Of a stretch of DNA of 64,000 bases, positions 9,042 to 19,570 are shown piece after piece; the stretch's first letter is position 1, and every line of letters begins with the position of its first letter. Source of the DNA: Actinomycetota bacterium (lineage in GTDB: Bacteria; Actinomycetota; Actinomycetes; Actinomycetales; Microbacteriaceae); assembly GCA_020161315.1 (NCBI GenBank), contig JAIUOH010000010.1, positions 1-64,000 on the forward strand, read 5' to 3'. The position numbers and the translations under genes are program-made. The notes beneath the pieces are model-generated. The model did no database searches. It saw nothing but the letters and a program-made list of their open reading frames with translations, and was not told the origin of the DNA.

Positions 9042-10158
9042 CACCAGCAACGCCGCTGCGGCCGCGGCCGCACAAAAGGGCACCCCGATCGTTTTTGAGA
9101 GCGTGACGAAGGCCTATGGTGATACGACCGTGTTGCACGGCATTGACCTGAGCATTGCCCCCGGTGAATTCGTCGCGCTGTTAGGCCCATCAGGCTGTGG
9201 CAAGACCACAATGCTGCGCTGTCTTGCCGGCCTTGAACAGCCGACGAGCGGGCGCATTCTGGTTGGGGGCGAAGACGTCTCGCCCGTGCCGGTGAACAAG
9301 CGGGACATGTCCGTCGTGTTTCAGGCGTACTCGCTGTTTCCGCATATGACCGTAGCTCAAAACGTGGGCTTCGGCCTTGAAATGCGAAAGGTCGGCAAAG
9401 CAGAGCGTGCCACGAGGGTCGCCGAGGCACTCGAACTCGTGGGCCTCGGCCACACCGCAGACCGCTATGCGCATCAGCTCTCGGGAGGGCAGCAGCAGCG
9501 CGTAGCGCTCGCCCGCGCCCTCGTGACGAAGCCGCGTGCTCTGCTGCTCGATGAGCCGCTTTCAGCGCTCGACGCCAAGGTGCGCGTTCGCCTGCGCGAC
9601 GAGATTAAGGCGATCCAGGTCGAGCTCGGCATCACCACCATCTTCGTGACCCACGATCAAGAGGAGGCGCTCGCGGTTGCAGACCGCGTCGCCGTGATGC
9701 GCGAGGGCGTGATTGAGCAGCTCGGCGCGCCCGAAGATCTCTATCGTCGGCCCGAGACCCCATTCGTGGCGAGCTTCATCGGTGAATCGAACAAACTCGC
9801 GGGTGTGCTCACGGGCGGCCGGGTGCGGGTGCCCGGTGCGGTCCTGCCGGTGCTGCCCGCCGCTATCTCGGCGCTTGACGAAGGCGGCAGCGCAGCGGGC
9901 ACGACCGAGGTCACTGCGTTCGTGCGGCCCGAGCAGCTGCGACTAGAAGCGCTGTCGGGCGCCGAAGGTACCGAGCAAGATGGCCTTGTCGCAACCGTGG
10001 TGTCAAGCGGATTCTTCGGTGCTCATCGCCGCACCGTGGTGCGAGCCGATTCTGGCGAGACGATCACCGTGCAGCACAGCACAGGCGAGCAGTTCGCAGC
10101 CGAGCAACAGGTCGTGCTGCGCTACTCAGGCGAAGCGGTCGCGGTCGAGGCGCGATAG
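9034..10158 (+). CDS. ABC transporter ATP-binding protein with C-terminal TOBE-like domain
   Basis: A 374-residue nucleotide-binding subunit that powers the importer. Walker A GPSGCGKT (51-58), Q-loop VVFQAYSLF, ABC signature LSGGQQQ (149-155), Walker B LLLDEP (170-175), D-loop SALD and the switch histidine (VTHDQEEAL) are all present. The last roughly 120 residues form a TOBE-like regulatory domain as in PotA/FbpC/PhnT-type ATPases. ATG preceded by AAGGAGG. Last gene of the 5989-10158 operon; substrate not determinable. Confidence 0.93.
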   Translation: MADTSNAAAAAAAQKGTPIVFESVTKAYGDTTVLHGIDLSIAPGEFVALLGPSGCGKTTMLRCLAGLEQPTSGRILVGGEDVSPVPVNKRDMSVVFQAYSLFPHMTVAQNVGFGLEMRKVGKAERATRVAEALELVGLGHTADRYAHQLSGGQQQRVALARALVTKPRALLLDEPLSALDAKVRVRLRDEIKAIQVELGITTIFVTHDQEEALAVADRVAVMREGVIEQLGAPEDLYRRPETPFVASFIGESNKLAGVLTGGRVRVPGAVLPVLPAAISALDEGGSAAGTTEVTAFVRPEQLRLEALSGAEGTEQDGLVATVVSSGFFGAHRRTVVRADSGETITVQHSTGEQFAAEQQVVLRYSGEAVAVEAR

Positions 10159-10241
10159 CGCAGGCTGCTGGATGAGGCCGACGCCGGGGGTTGCATGGCG
10201 AGTGTCGAAGCCCGGTAGCGCAGGCCCAGCGGTTCGGCTGG

Positions 10242-11480
10242 TTACATCCGCTCAGCGATCAGTGCGGTGTGCTTGCCCGCAACTCGAGTCAGAAACAGCG
10301 TCGCCGAGTTCGGGCCCTTCAGGCGGAGCCGGGTGCGTAGTGTTGCCGGGTCAACATCTGTGCCGCGCTTCTTGATCTCGAGCGTGCCAATGCCGCGCTC
10401 TGAGAGTGCGCGCTTGAGCTGTTTCTCAGAGCTCGGCAGCTGCTCGAGCACCCGAAACGCCTGCGCAAAAGGAGTGGGTGTGAGCGCGTCTGAGGTGAGA
10501 TAGGCAATGCTTTCACTCACCATGCCTGCCTCCAACTGCTCGGCAAGCAACCCAATCAGGCGAGCTCGAATCACCGCGCCATCTGGTTCGTACAGGTACT
10601 CACCAAGTGGTCGCACGTCGACATCTTCTGCGTCGGCTGCGGCAGAGAGCTCGTGCGTCTCGCTACCGCGCATCACCAGCGCCGAACGGCTGATGCCTGC
10701 GCGGGCGAGGGCGCCAAACCAGATGCCCGTCTCGACGACCTGCCCATCGAGCGACACCCACTGTGCCTCTGCGTCATCGGGCAGTAGCTCGCGATCGAGG
10801 CCGGGGCCGAGCTTTACTCCCGTGGGCATGCGCTCAGCGAGGCCGAACGCGAAGTTTAGTGAGGGGGAGTAGTCGTCAGGGTTCGCAAGTCGTTTCGTGT
10901 TGCGGTGGCCCGCCGTGCGACGCGCAGGGTCGAGAAAGGCGGCGTCGCAGCCCGCGAGCGTCGCTGCCTCTGCGTCGCCCACCACTACCCGCGCATGAGC
11001 AGCGGGGTTGCCCTCGATTGCGACACCGAGATTGTGATCGGCGATCCTTGCAGTAAAAGGATCAAGCTCAACCGCATGCACGCCGAGCCCTGTCGCGATG
11101 AACGCCATCGACTCGCTGCCGATGCCGCAGCCGAGGTCGGCGACCAGCTGACAACCAGCGTCTGCGAAGCGGCGGGCGTGCAACCGGGTCACTGAGGCGC
11201 GGCTCGCCTGCTCGAGGCCCGCCTGTGTAAACAGCATGCGCTCGGCGCTGTCACCGAACTTCGACCTGGCCTTGCGGCGCAGGTCGAGTTGAGTGAGCAG
11301 CGCCGCCACCTCGTCGCCGGGAACGCCCTGTTCTCGCAGGCGACTTCCGAGTGAGAACGCGCTAGAACCTGTGTTCAGTGCGCGCTCAAGCTCGGCAAGT
11401 CGGTCGTGGGCATCGTGCGCGAAGAGCGCCTCCCATCCGGGTGGCGTGGCGGCAGTTGCCTCGTCTGTGGGGGCGGTCAC
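10242..11480 (-). CDS. Class I SAM-dependent methyltransferase with THUMP-like C-terminal domain
   Basis: A 412-residue protein with a Rossmann methyltransferase core, SAM motif I DLGCGIG (115-121) and the acidic ribose-binding residue in VHAVELDP. Motif IV reads as DAAFLDPARR, similar to nucleic-acid N-methyltransferases. The C-terminal region resembles the THUMP-like domain of this actinobacterial family. GTG start at 11480, only 5 nt after the DUF4190 gene, so it is co-transcribed. Substrate unknown; an RNA base is a reasonable guess. Confidence 0.8.
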   Translation of the reverse strand: MTAPTDEATAATPPGWEALFAHDAHDRLAELERALNTGSSAFSLGSRLREQGVPGDEVAALLTQLDLRRKARSKFGDSAERMLFTQAGLEQASRASVTRLHARRFADAGCQLVADLGCGIGSESMAFIATGLGVHAVELDPFTARIADHNLGVAIEGNPAAHARVVVGDAEAATLAGCDAAFLDPARRTAGHRNTKRLANPDDYSPSLNFAFGLAERMPTGVKLGPGLDRELLPDDAEAQWVSLDGQVVETGIWFGALARAGISRSALVMRGSETHELSAAADAEDVDVRPLGEYLYEPDGAVIRARLIGLLAEQLEAGMVSESIAYLTSDALTPTPFAQAFRVLEQLPSSEKQLKRALSERGIGTLEIKKRGTDVDPATLRTRLRLKGPNSATLFLTRVAGKHTALIAERM

Positions 11481-11485
11481 GCCGC

Positions 11486-11839
11486 TCAGTAGATGCCTTC
11501 GGCCTGACCCATGACCGCACCCATTGACGCAAACATGAGGCCGATGAAGCCGATGTACACCACCACGAAGAGCACCGCCATCGCGAAGTAGGCGTAGCCG
11601 ATAATGAGGCCGGTCAGCGCAAGGCCGCGCCCCGCGTCACCGGTGCGCTTGATCTGCCCGAGCGCGAGGTGCCCGAACACGATAGCTGCGATTGGCGAGA
11701 GAAACGCAGTAATGATCGAGACCAGAGCGTACGTGTTCGTGTACGCGAGGGTAGTTGGTACAGGTGGGGCCACCGCCTGTGATGCATAGGGTGCCTCTTG
11801 CTGGGCCTGCTGTGGATATTCTGCTGCTGGGTATGACAT
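11486..11839 (-). CDS. DUF4190-domain membrane protein (second of a tandem pair)
   Basis: A 117-residue protein with a Pro/Gln/Ala-rich cytoplasmic N-terminus (about 35 residues) and two membrane helices separated by the family motif GHLALGQIKRTGDAGRG. It is paralogous to the neighbour at 11858-12298, sharing the LGQIK.TG..GRG(L/M)ALTGLI core. GGAGG precedes ATG 11839. DUF4190 proteins have no established biochemical role. Confidence 0.85.
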   Translation of the reverse strand: MSYPAAEYPQQAQQEAPYASQAVAPPVPTTLAYTNTYALVSIITAFLSPIAAIVFGHLALGQIKRTGDAGRGLALTGLIIGYAYFAMAVLFVVVYIGFIGLMFASMGAVMGQAEGIY

Positions 11840-11857
11840 GGGGGCCTCCGTGCGTTA

Positions 11858-12298
11858 TTAGGCGTTAGCGCCGGCTGCCGCGAGCGAAACGCCTGCGATG
11901 CCGAGAAAGATGAAGAAGAGAATGAGGCCGATGATCCAGCCGGCGATGCCGATGTAGCCCATGATGAGGCCGGTGAGTGCCATGCCGCGGCCGCCCTCGC
12001 CCGTCTGCTTGATCTGCTTGAGGCTGATGTGCCCAAGAATTACGCCGACGACGCAGAGCGAACCGAACGCAAACCAGCCGACAATCGACGAGATCATTGC
12101 GACGATGGCCATCGTGTTGGTCGTGGCGGGTGCCGGGGCAGCGACGTACCCGGGCGCTGCCGGGTATGTAGCCGTTGCCGGGTAAGCGGGCGCTGCGGGC
12201 GCCGGGTATGCGGGCGCAGCCGGCACCTCGGGAGCTAACGGTGCGGCCTCGGCGAAGTCGCCCTGTGGCTGGAAGCTCGGGTCTTGCTGATTCGACAT
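11858..12298 (-). CDS. DUF4190-domain membrane protein (first of a tandem pair)
   Basis: A 146-residue protein with a low-complexity Pro/Ala/Tyr N-terminus (repeats of YPA and AAP up to about residue 60) and two transmembrane helices around GHISLKQIKQTGEGGRG. The Pro/Ala segment is typical of actinobacterial envelope-associated proteins and could contact partners. ATG 12298 has GGAG upstream. First gene of a three-gene minus-strand unit ending with the methyltransferase. Function unknown. Confidence 0.85.
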   Translation of the reverse strand: MSNQQDPSFQPQGDFAEAAPLAPEVPAAPAYPAPAAPAYPATATYPAAPGYVAAPAPATTNTMAIVAMISSIVGWFAFGSLCVVGVILGHISLKQIKQTGEGGRGMALTGLIMGYIGIAGWIIGLILFFIFLGIAGVSLAAAGANA

Positions 12299-12433
12299 GT
12301 GTCGCTCCTGATGATTGACGGGATTTCGCCCGGATTCACTGTAATTTCAAGTATTTCATAGTGCGCCAAAGCCGGTACAGCACTTTGCGGCGGCGCCTCC
12401 GTGTTCGCTGGCCGCGATCCTCGCCCCAAATCG

Positions 12434-12460
12434 TTGGCACTCGCCTTGCGAGAGTGCCAA
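12434..12460. promoter_or_regulatory. CIRCE operator (HrcA binding site) of groES
   Basis: TTGGCACTC (12434-12442), nine bases, then GAGTGCCAA (12452-12460): a perfect 9-bp inverted repeat matching CIRCE (TTAGCACTC-N9-GAGTGCTAA) apart from one compensated change in each arm. It overlaps a likely promoter, TTGCGA (12446-12451) and TAGACT (12470-12475), spaced 18 bp, so HrcA binding would block RNA polymerase. Confidence 0.92.
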
Positions 12461-12537
12461 GACTCGCCATAGACTCGCTTACTAGGGTGCCCGTGGGGCA
12501 TCGCAGAATCGTAGCCACCTTCAGAAAGAGGTCAATC

Positions 12538-12834
12538 GTGTCGGTGAGCATTAAGCCGCTTGAAGATCGCATTGTCATTAAGCAGGTCGAGGCTGAGCAG
12601 ACCACTGCTTCGGGCCTCGTCATTCCTGACAGCGCAAAAGAGAAGCCGCAGGAGGGCGAAGTTGTTGCAGTAGGCCCCGGCCGCATCGACGACAACGGCA
12701 ACCGCGTGCCCCTCGACATCGCTGTTGGCGATCTCGTGATCTACTCGAAGTACGGCGGAACCGAGGTCAAGTACGGCGGCGAAGAACTGCTTGTGCTCTC
12801 GGCTCGCGACGTGCTCGCGGTGGTAGTGCGCTAA
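12538..12834 (+). CDS. groS: Co-chaperonin GroES
   Basis: A 98-residue 10-kDa chaperonin subunit that caps GroEL during protein folding. Conserved blocks [11 protein letters not shown] at the N-terminus and [10 protein letters not shown] are present, and length is standard. GTG 12538 is chosen because the family sequence begins there ([10 protein letters not shown]) and AAGAGG lies upstream; upstream codons run through the promoter. No groEL follows, so the cognate GroEL must be elsewhere, which is common in this phylum. Heat-shock control through CIRCE/HrcA is strongly indicated. Confidence 0.96.
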   Translation: MSVSIKPLEDRIVIKQVEAEQTTASGLVIPDSAKEKPQEGEVVAVGPGRIDDNGNRVPLDIAVGDLVIYSKYGGTEVKYGGEELLVLSARDVLAVVVR

Positions 12835-12855
12835 TCGCATTTTCTACAGGGATCA

Positions 12856-12887
12856 GGGCTGGTGCTTCGCACCGGCCCTTTTCTTTT
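12856..12887 (+). terminator. Rho-independent terminator after groES
   Basis: AGGGCTGGTGC-TTCG-CACCGGCCCT-type stem with a stable UUCG loop, followed by TTTTCTTTT. A textbook intrinsic terminator about 20 nt after groES. Confidence 0.9.
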
Positions 12888-12930
12888 GCCTACTCGATTG
12901 CGAGGGGTGCCATGGCACTAGGCTGGGTTG

Positions 12931-13878
12931 GTGAGTAACCGTCGCCTTGGCTTCATCTACGGCATTGCCGCGTACCTCTGTTGGGGCGCGTTTCCGCTCT
13001 TCTTCATGCTGCTTGCGGCGGTGGACCCGTTCGAAGCTGTGCCGTGGCGCGTCATTACCGCGCTGGGCTTCTGCCTAATCGTCGTCACTGTGATTCGCAG
13101 CTGGGCACCCGTCATGCAGATCATGCGGTCACCCCGCATGTTTGGCTGGTTCGCCCTCAGCTCGGTGCTGCTGTACATCAACTGGCAGCTGTTCGTTTTC
13201 GGCGTGGTGACGGGTCACATTATTGAGACCGCGCTCGGCTACTTCATCAACCCGCTCGTGACCATCCTGATCGGCGTGTTTGTGCGCAAGGAGCGTTTGA
13301 GTCGTGCGCAGTGGCTGGCCGTGGGCATCGCTGCCGCGGGTGTGCTTATCAGCGCGATCGCATACGGCCAGTTTCCGTTCATCGCGCTTGGGCTCGCATT
13401 TTCGTTCGGGCTCTACGGCGCTGTGCGCAAGCAGATAAGCGAAGACGTAGATGCCCTCACCGGGCTTACTGTCGAGACGATCGTCGGCGCGGTGATCGCG
13501 TTGGCACAACTGGGGCTTATCTTCGCATTGACCGGAGGCCTTGGTGCGTTCGATCACGGTACTGCTGTGACGATTCCGTTGCTGCTCAGCGGTGTCGTAA
13601 CCGCGATCCCACTTCTGCTCTTTGCTGCAGGCAACAGGCGATTGCCGCTCACTTACATGGGGTTTATACAGTTCTTTACCCCAGTACTCAGCTTCTTGAC
13701 CGGATACTTCATCTTCAACGAGCCGATGTCGGCAGCACGCTGGATCGGGTTCGTATCTGTGTGGATCGCACTTATTGTGCTGATCTGGGACATGATCGCA
13801 CGAATGCGCCGCAAACCGAGCCCCGGCGAAGACCCACACCCGGGCACAGACCAGATCGTGGTGCAGACCGGCGGTTGA
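12931..13878 (+). CDS. rarD: RarD, EamA-family transporter
   Basis: A 315-residue protein of the drug/metabolite transporter superfamily with about ten membrane helices. The opening RLGFIYGIAAYLCWGAFPLF and the NRRLPLTYMGFIQF block near helix 8 are characteristic of RarD. Substrate unproven; homologues were first linked to chloramphenicol sensitivity. Start GTG 12931: TAGGCT (12919-12924) lies 6 nt upstream with no ribosome site, indicating a leaderless mRNA. A TTG one codon earlier is possible. Confidence 0.9.
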   Translation: MSNRRLGFIYGIAAYLCWGAFPLFFMLLAAVDPFEAVPWRVITALGFCLIVVTVIRSWAPVMQIMRSPRMFGWFALSSVLLYINWQLFVFGVVTGHIIETALGYFINPLVTILIGVFVRKERLSRAQWLAVGIAAAGVLISAIAYGQFPFIALGLAFSFGLYGAVRKQISEDVDALTGLTVETIVGAVIALAQLGLIFALTGGLGAFDHGTAVTIPLLLSGVVTAIPLLLFAAGNRRLPLTYMGFIQFFTPVLSFLTGYFIFNEPMSAARWIGFVSVWIALIVLIWDMIARMRRKPSPGEDPHPGTDQIVVQTGG

Positions 13879-13928
13879 GTCGTCACCCGGCCGCCAGCCG
13901 GTGGGAATAATCGCGGCCCGCTCGCGAT

Positions 13929-15530
<1,602 letters not shown>

Positions 15531-15570
15531 TTTCTATCGAGGCAGAGACGGCCTCGGCGCTGGCGTCGCG

Positions 15571-15594
15571 GCGAGAGCCAGAAATGGCTCTCGC
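15571..15594. terminator. Hairpin with GAAA tetraloop after guaB
   Basis: GCGAGAGCCA-GAAA-TGGCTCTCGC: a perfect 10-bp stem closed by a GNRA tetraloop, 40 nt after guaB, without a strong U-tract. It could end or stabilise the guaB transcript. Confidence 0.5.
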
Positions 15595-15614
15595 TCATAG
15601 CTCCAGCGCGCACT

Positions 15615-15654
15615 CGTGCAGATGGTTGTCGAAGCACCCCGCTACAAGCGGTAA
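15615..15654 (+). pseudogene. Orphan 3' end of a second guaB allele
   Basis: These 40 bases match the last 40 of guaB (15491-15530) at 34 positions and read [12 protein letters not shown]-stop against [12 protein letters not shown]-stop. Apart from the N/R codon and the stop (TAA for TGA), differences are synonymous, so this copy diverged as part of a functional guaB before it was cut off. No guaB sequence precedes it. Confidence 0.75.
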
Positions 15655-15700
15655 CCGCCCAGCCAAGAAATCGCCCAGCCGCGCCAGATAGACTGGTCGG

Positions 15701-16822
15701 GTGAGTAACGAGATCGAGATTGGCAAGGGCAAACGAGCCCGTCGTGTCTACACCTTCGATGAGATCGGCATCGTACCGACTCGTCGCACGCGTGACCCAG
15801 AGCTGGTGTCGACCTCGTGGTCGATCGACGCGTTCCAATTCGAGATTCCCGTGCTCGGCGCACCGATGGACTCGGTCATGTCGCCCGCGACCGCAATTGC
15901 GCTCGGCAAGCTCGGCGGCCTCGGAGTGCTCAACCTCGAGGGCCTCTGGACTCGCTACGACAATCCGCAGCCGCTGCTCGACGAGCTCGCACTCTTGGGC
16001 GATGACGCAGCGGCAGTCAAGCGCATGCGTGAGCTCTACTCGGCACCCATCAAGCCCGAGCTGATTCGTGATCGCCTCGGCGAGATTCGCGACGCCGGTG
16101 TCACCGTCGCCGGCGCGCTTTCGCCGCACCACACCGCAGAGTTCAGCGACACCGTTACCAGCGCGGGCGTCGATCTCTTCGTGATCCGCGGTAACACCGT
16201 TTCTGCTGAGCACGTGTCGGTGGCCGGTCGCGAACCGCTGAACTTGAAGCAGTTCATTTACGAGCTCGACGTGCCCGTCATTGTTGGCGGCGCTGCCACC
16301 TATCAGTCGGCGCTGCACCTGATGCGCACCGGCGCAGCCGGCGTGCTTGTTGGTTTCGGCGGTGGCGCATCGTCGACCACCCGCGTGACGCTGGGCATTC
16401 GCGCACCAATGGCAAGCGCGATCGCAGATGTTGCGGGCGCGCGCACTGACTACCTCGACGAGTCTGGCGGCCGATACGTGCACGTGATCGCAGACGGCGG
16501 GCTTGGCAGCTCTGGCGACCTGATTAAGGCGATGGCCTGCGGCGCAGACGCCGTGATGCTCGGTGCTGCGCTTGCCCGCGCAACCGACGCTCCTGGCGGC
16601 GGCTGGCACTGGGGCCAAGAGGCACACCATGCCGACCTGCCTCGTGGCAAGCGCGTGCAGGTTGGCGGTGTCGCGCCGCTCAGCGAGATCATCGCTGGCC
16701 CCGCTCACGTTGCAGACGGCAGCTCGAACCTCATGGGCGCACTGCGCCGCGCTATGGCGACCACCGGATACAGCGAGCTCAAAGAGTTCCAGCGCGTCGG
16801 TGTCGTCTACGCCGAACGCTAG
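15701..16822 (+). CDS. guaB3: GuaB3-family IMP dehydrogenase-related protein
   Basis: A 373-residue TIM-barrel protein related to IMP dehydrogenase but lacking CBS domains, as in other actinobacterial GuaB3 proteins. The phosphate-binding segment ADGGLGSSGDLIKAMACGAD is clear. The usual GPGSxCTTR catalytic loop is replaced by FGGGASSTTR, with no cysteine, so ordinary IMPDH chemistry is doubtful; other GuaB3-type proteins have been linked to GMP reductase-like activity. GTG 15701 is preceded by TAGACT (15689-15694) at 6 nt and no ribosome site, suggesting a leaderless transcript. Confidence 0.88.
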   Translation: MSNEIEIGKGKRARRVYTFDEIGIVPTRRTRDPELVSTSWSIDAFQFEIPVLGAPMDSVMSPATAIALGKLGGLGVLNLEGLWTRYDNPQPLLDELALLGDDAAAVKRMRELYSAPIKPELIRDRLGEIRDAGVTVAGALSPHHTAEFSDTVTSAGVDLFVIRGNTVSAEHVSVAGREPLNLKQFIYELDVPVIVGGAATYQSALHLMRTGAAGVLVGFGGGASSTTRVTLGIRAPMASAIADVAGARTDYLDESGGRYVHVIADGGLGSSGDLIKAMACGADAVMLGAALARATDAPGGGWHWGQEAHHADLPRGKRVQVGGVAPLSEIIAGPAHVADGSSNLMGALRRAMATTGYSELKEFQRVGVVYAER

Positions 16823-16867
16823 ATCTGACTTCCCGGCGCGTAATGCCGGACAGAGGAGAAGCAAGCA

Positions 16868-18637
16868 ATGACCACCGCAAAGCTCGGACCGAGCGAGCGC
16901 GAAGCAGCAATCCAGACCCTTCGCGATCCCGAGCACGAACTTGACGTGCTCGTTATTGGCGGCGGCATTACCGGCACGGGTGCCGCGCTCGACGCGGTGA
17001 CCCGCGGTCTTTCTACGGGTCTCGTTGAGTCGCGCGACTGGGGCTTTGGCACCTCTAGCCGCTCATCGAAGCTCGTGCACGGTGGCATTCGCTATCTCGA
17101 GCAGATGAACTTTGGGCTCGTGCGCGAGGCGCTCATCGAACGAGGCCTGTTGCTGCAGCGACTCGCGCCGCACCTCGTGCACCCCGTACGTTTTCTCTAC
17201 CCGGTGACTACACCCGTGATCGAGCGCGCCTACGTGGGTGCCGGCATGATGCTTTACGATCTGTTTGCCCGTACCGGCGGCATGGCCCCTGGCGTGCCCT
17301 GGCATCAGCACATCAGCAGGCGCAGGCTCACGCGAGAGGCCCCCGGCCTGAAGCCACATGCGTTTCGCGGTGGACTGAGCTACAGCGATGCTCAGGTCGA
17401 CGATGCGCGCTACGTTGCGATGCTCGCTCGTACGGCAGCGTCGTATGGTGCGCACGTCGCGAGCCGGGTGCGCGTAGAGGGCTTCGTGAAGGTCGGTGAG
17501 CGTGTGGTCGGCGTGACCGCTCGCGACCTCATGACAGACGAGACCTTCGAGATTCGCGCGAAGCAGGTGGTGAATGCGACCGGCGTGTGGACCAACGACC
17601 TGCAGGCGCTTGTGGGGGAGCGCGCCACGTTCTCCGTGCGCGCCTCGAAGGGCATCCACCTGGTGGTGCCACGCGACCGCTTCCGTTCGAAGTACGGCCT
17701 GCTGCTGCGCACCGAGAAGAGTGTGCTGTTCGTGATTCCATGGGGCCGGCACTGGCTCATCGGTACCACCGACACCGATTGGGAGCTCGATAAGGCACAC
17801 CCCGCCGCGACCGCCGCAGACATCGACTATCTGCTCGAACACGTGAACCGAGTGTTCAAGACCCCGCTCACTCGCGACGACGTTGAAGGCGTGTATGCGG
17901 GTCTTCGGCCGCTGCTCGCTGGCGAGAGCGACGAGACCTCGAAGCTGTCGCGTGAGCACCTCGTGGCACAGCCCGTACCTGGCCTCGTTATGGTCGCCGG
18001 TGGCAAGTGGACCACCTACCGTGTGATGGCGAAAGACGCGATCGACGCGGCGGCAGATGCGCTCGACGGGCGCGTGCCGCAGTCGATTACCGCTGAGGTG
18101 CCACTGCTCGGGGCCGAAGGTTACAAGGCTGCATGGAACCGCCGCGCGCGCGTCGCCCGCGCCTTTGACGTGCACCAGACCCGCATCGAGCACCTGCTGC
18201 GTCGTTACGGTGCGCTTGCCAATGAACTGCTCGACCTCGTGAAAGAGCGCCCCGAGCTCGCCGAGCCACTGCCCGGTGCCGATGACTACCTTGGCGTCGA
18301 GGTCGTGTACGCGGCCAGTCACGAGGGTGCCCTCCACCTTGACGACGTGCTCGCACGTCGCACCCGCATCTCTATTGAAGCGTGGGATCGCGGCGTATCC
18401 GCCGCACCCGTCGCCGCGAAACTGATGGCCGAGGTGCTCGGTTGGTCAGCGCAGCGCACCGAAGATGAGGTGGCAAAGTACCTCGCGCGAGTCGAGGCCG
18501 AGATCGCGAGCCAGCAACAGCTCAGCGACGAGGCGGCCGACCGTGTGCGTTTGCTTGCGCCAGAGCCGAGTGCCGCGAAGCCCGCCGCAAAGCTGAGGCA
18601 GTCAAAGCAGGCGAAGAGTGCGGGTCGTAGCGAGTGA
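16868..18637 (+). CDS. glpD: Aerobic glycerol-3-phosphate dehydrogenase
   Basis: A 589-residue membrane-associated flavoprotein that oxidises sn-glycerol-3-phosphate to dihydroxyacetone phosphate and passes electrons to quinones. FAD-binding GGGITG (31-36) is followed by the family block SRSSKLVHGGIRYLEQ. The DAO domain and the helical C-terminal domain are both complete. GAGAAGC precedes ATG 16868. SURF1 follows with a 4-nt overlap, placing two respiratory functions in one unit. Confidence 0.95.
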   Translation: MTTAKLGPSEREAAIQTLRDPEHELDVLVIGGGITGTGAALDAVTRGLSTGLVESRDWGFGTSSRSSKLVHGGIRYLEQMNFGLVREALIERGLLLQRLAPHLVHPVRFLYPVTTPVIERAYVGAGMMLYDLFARTGGMAPGVPWHQHISRRRLTREAPGLKPHAFRGGLSYSDAQVDDARYVAMLARTAASYGAHVASRVRVEGFVKVGERVVGVTARDLMTDETFEIRAKQVVNATGVWTNDLQALVGERATFSVRASKGIHLVVPRDRFRSKYGLLLRTEKSVLFVIPWGRHWLIGTTDTDWELDKAHPAATAADIDYLLEHVNRVFKTPLTRDDVEGVYAGLRPLLAGESDETSKLSREHLVAQPVPGLVMVAGGKWTTYRVMAKDAIDAAADALDGRVPQSITAEVPLLGAEGYKAAWNRRARVARAFDVHQTRIEHLLRRYGALANELLDLVKERPELAEPLPGADDYLGVEVVYAASHEGALHLDDVLARRTRISIEAWDRGVSAAPVAAKLMAEVLGWSAQRTEDEVAKYLARVEAEIASQQQLSDEAADRVRLLAPEPSAAKPAAKLRQSKQAKSAGRSE

Positions 18638-19491
18638 CTGAGGTACCCAAGCGCCGGGCACGCCCGTCATACGAGGGCGCCCCCACGCTCGGAGCGGTGA
18701 TGCGCATGCCGAAATGGATCGGTGCGCTCTTGCTCGCGCTGCTCGTGGCTGGCGGCTTCGCATGGCTAGGGCAGTGGCAGCTGGGGCACGCAATCACTCA
18801 GAACAGTGAAAGCAGCGTCGACGAGCTGGCCGTGCGTGCCCTGAACGAGGTAACAGCGCCCGGAAAGCCTGTCACCGACGAGACCGCTGGGTACGTGTTC
18901 GACGTCTCGGGGTCGTTCGTGGCCGGCGACTTTGCTGTTGTCGAGCAGCGTCGCAACGGTGACACCGACGGCGCGTGGGTGGTCGGGCATCTTGACGCGC
19001 AGGGATCGCCGTCGGGTGGCCTTGCGGTTGCGATCGGCTGGGCACCAAATGAGGCGTCAGCGCGCGATGCTCTGTCTGAGATCGAGCAGCGGTTTGCGGG
19101 CGAAAAGCTTTCTCTCGAGGGGCGCTACATGCCCGGTGATGCTCCTGTCGTGCCGGGTCCAGAGGCCGATCCCGCTGTGCTGTTGAGCATGGCGCCGTCG
19201 CAACTCGTGAATCTCTGGCAGCCGTTCGAGGGCGGCTCGTATGCTGGTTTCCTGGTCATGCACCCGGGCGAGCTGCTGAGCGCCGATGTGCTGCACGCGG
19301 CAGGTCTCGAAGTGATCGATTCTGTGCCGCCGTTGCCGATCGGGGCAATCAATTGGCTCAACCTGTTCTATGCGGTTGAGTGGGTAGTGTTTGCGGGCTT
19401 TGCGATCTTCTTCTGGTATCGGCTGGTGCGTGACGACTGGGAGAAGATTCACGAGCTGCAGTTGCTTGCGGCGGCTGAGACCGCACCCTAA
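18634..19491 (+). CDS. SURF1-family cytochrome c oxidase assembly protein
   Basis: A 285-residue protein with the SURF1 plan: one transmembrane helix near the N-terminus (WIGALLLALLVAGGFAWLG), a roughly 170-residue external domain and a second helix near the C-terminus (WVVFAGFAIFFWYRLVRD). The family motif in the first helix, LGQWQ, is present. SURF1 helps insert heme a into subunit I of aa3-type oxidases. The GTG start overlaps the glpD stop (GTGA). About 40 residues precede the first helix, a little longer than usual. Confidence 0.9.
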   Translation: MTEVPKRRARPSYEGAPTLGAVMRMPKWIGALLLALLVAGGFAWLGQWQLGHAITQNSESSVDELAVRALNEVTAPGKPVTDETAGYVFDVSGSFVAGDFAVVEQRRNGDTDGAWVVGHLDAQGSPSGGLAVAIGWAPNEASARDALSEIEQRFAGEKLSLEGRYMPGDAPVVPGPEADPAVLLSMAPSQLVNLWQPFEGGSYAGFLVMHPGELLSADVLHAAGLEVIDSVPPLPIGAINWLNLFYAVEWVVFAGFAIFFWYRLVRDDWEKIHELQLLAAAETAP

Positions 19492-19570
19492 CTCGAGGGG
19501 CTCGATCCCACGCCCCATGAACGCAGAATGCTGAAAGAGGCATCAGTGGGCGCGCGATAGAATGGACATC

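Noticed and set aside
10160-10240. TAGCGCAGGC occurring twice after the ABC ATPase gene
   Set aside because: Ten bases repeated twice without symmetry or other copies; could be chance or a small duplication.
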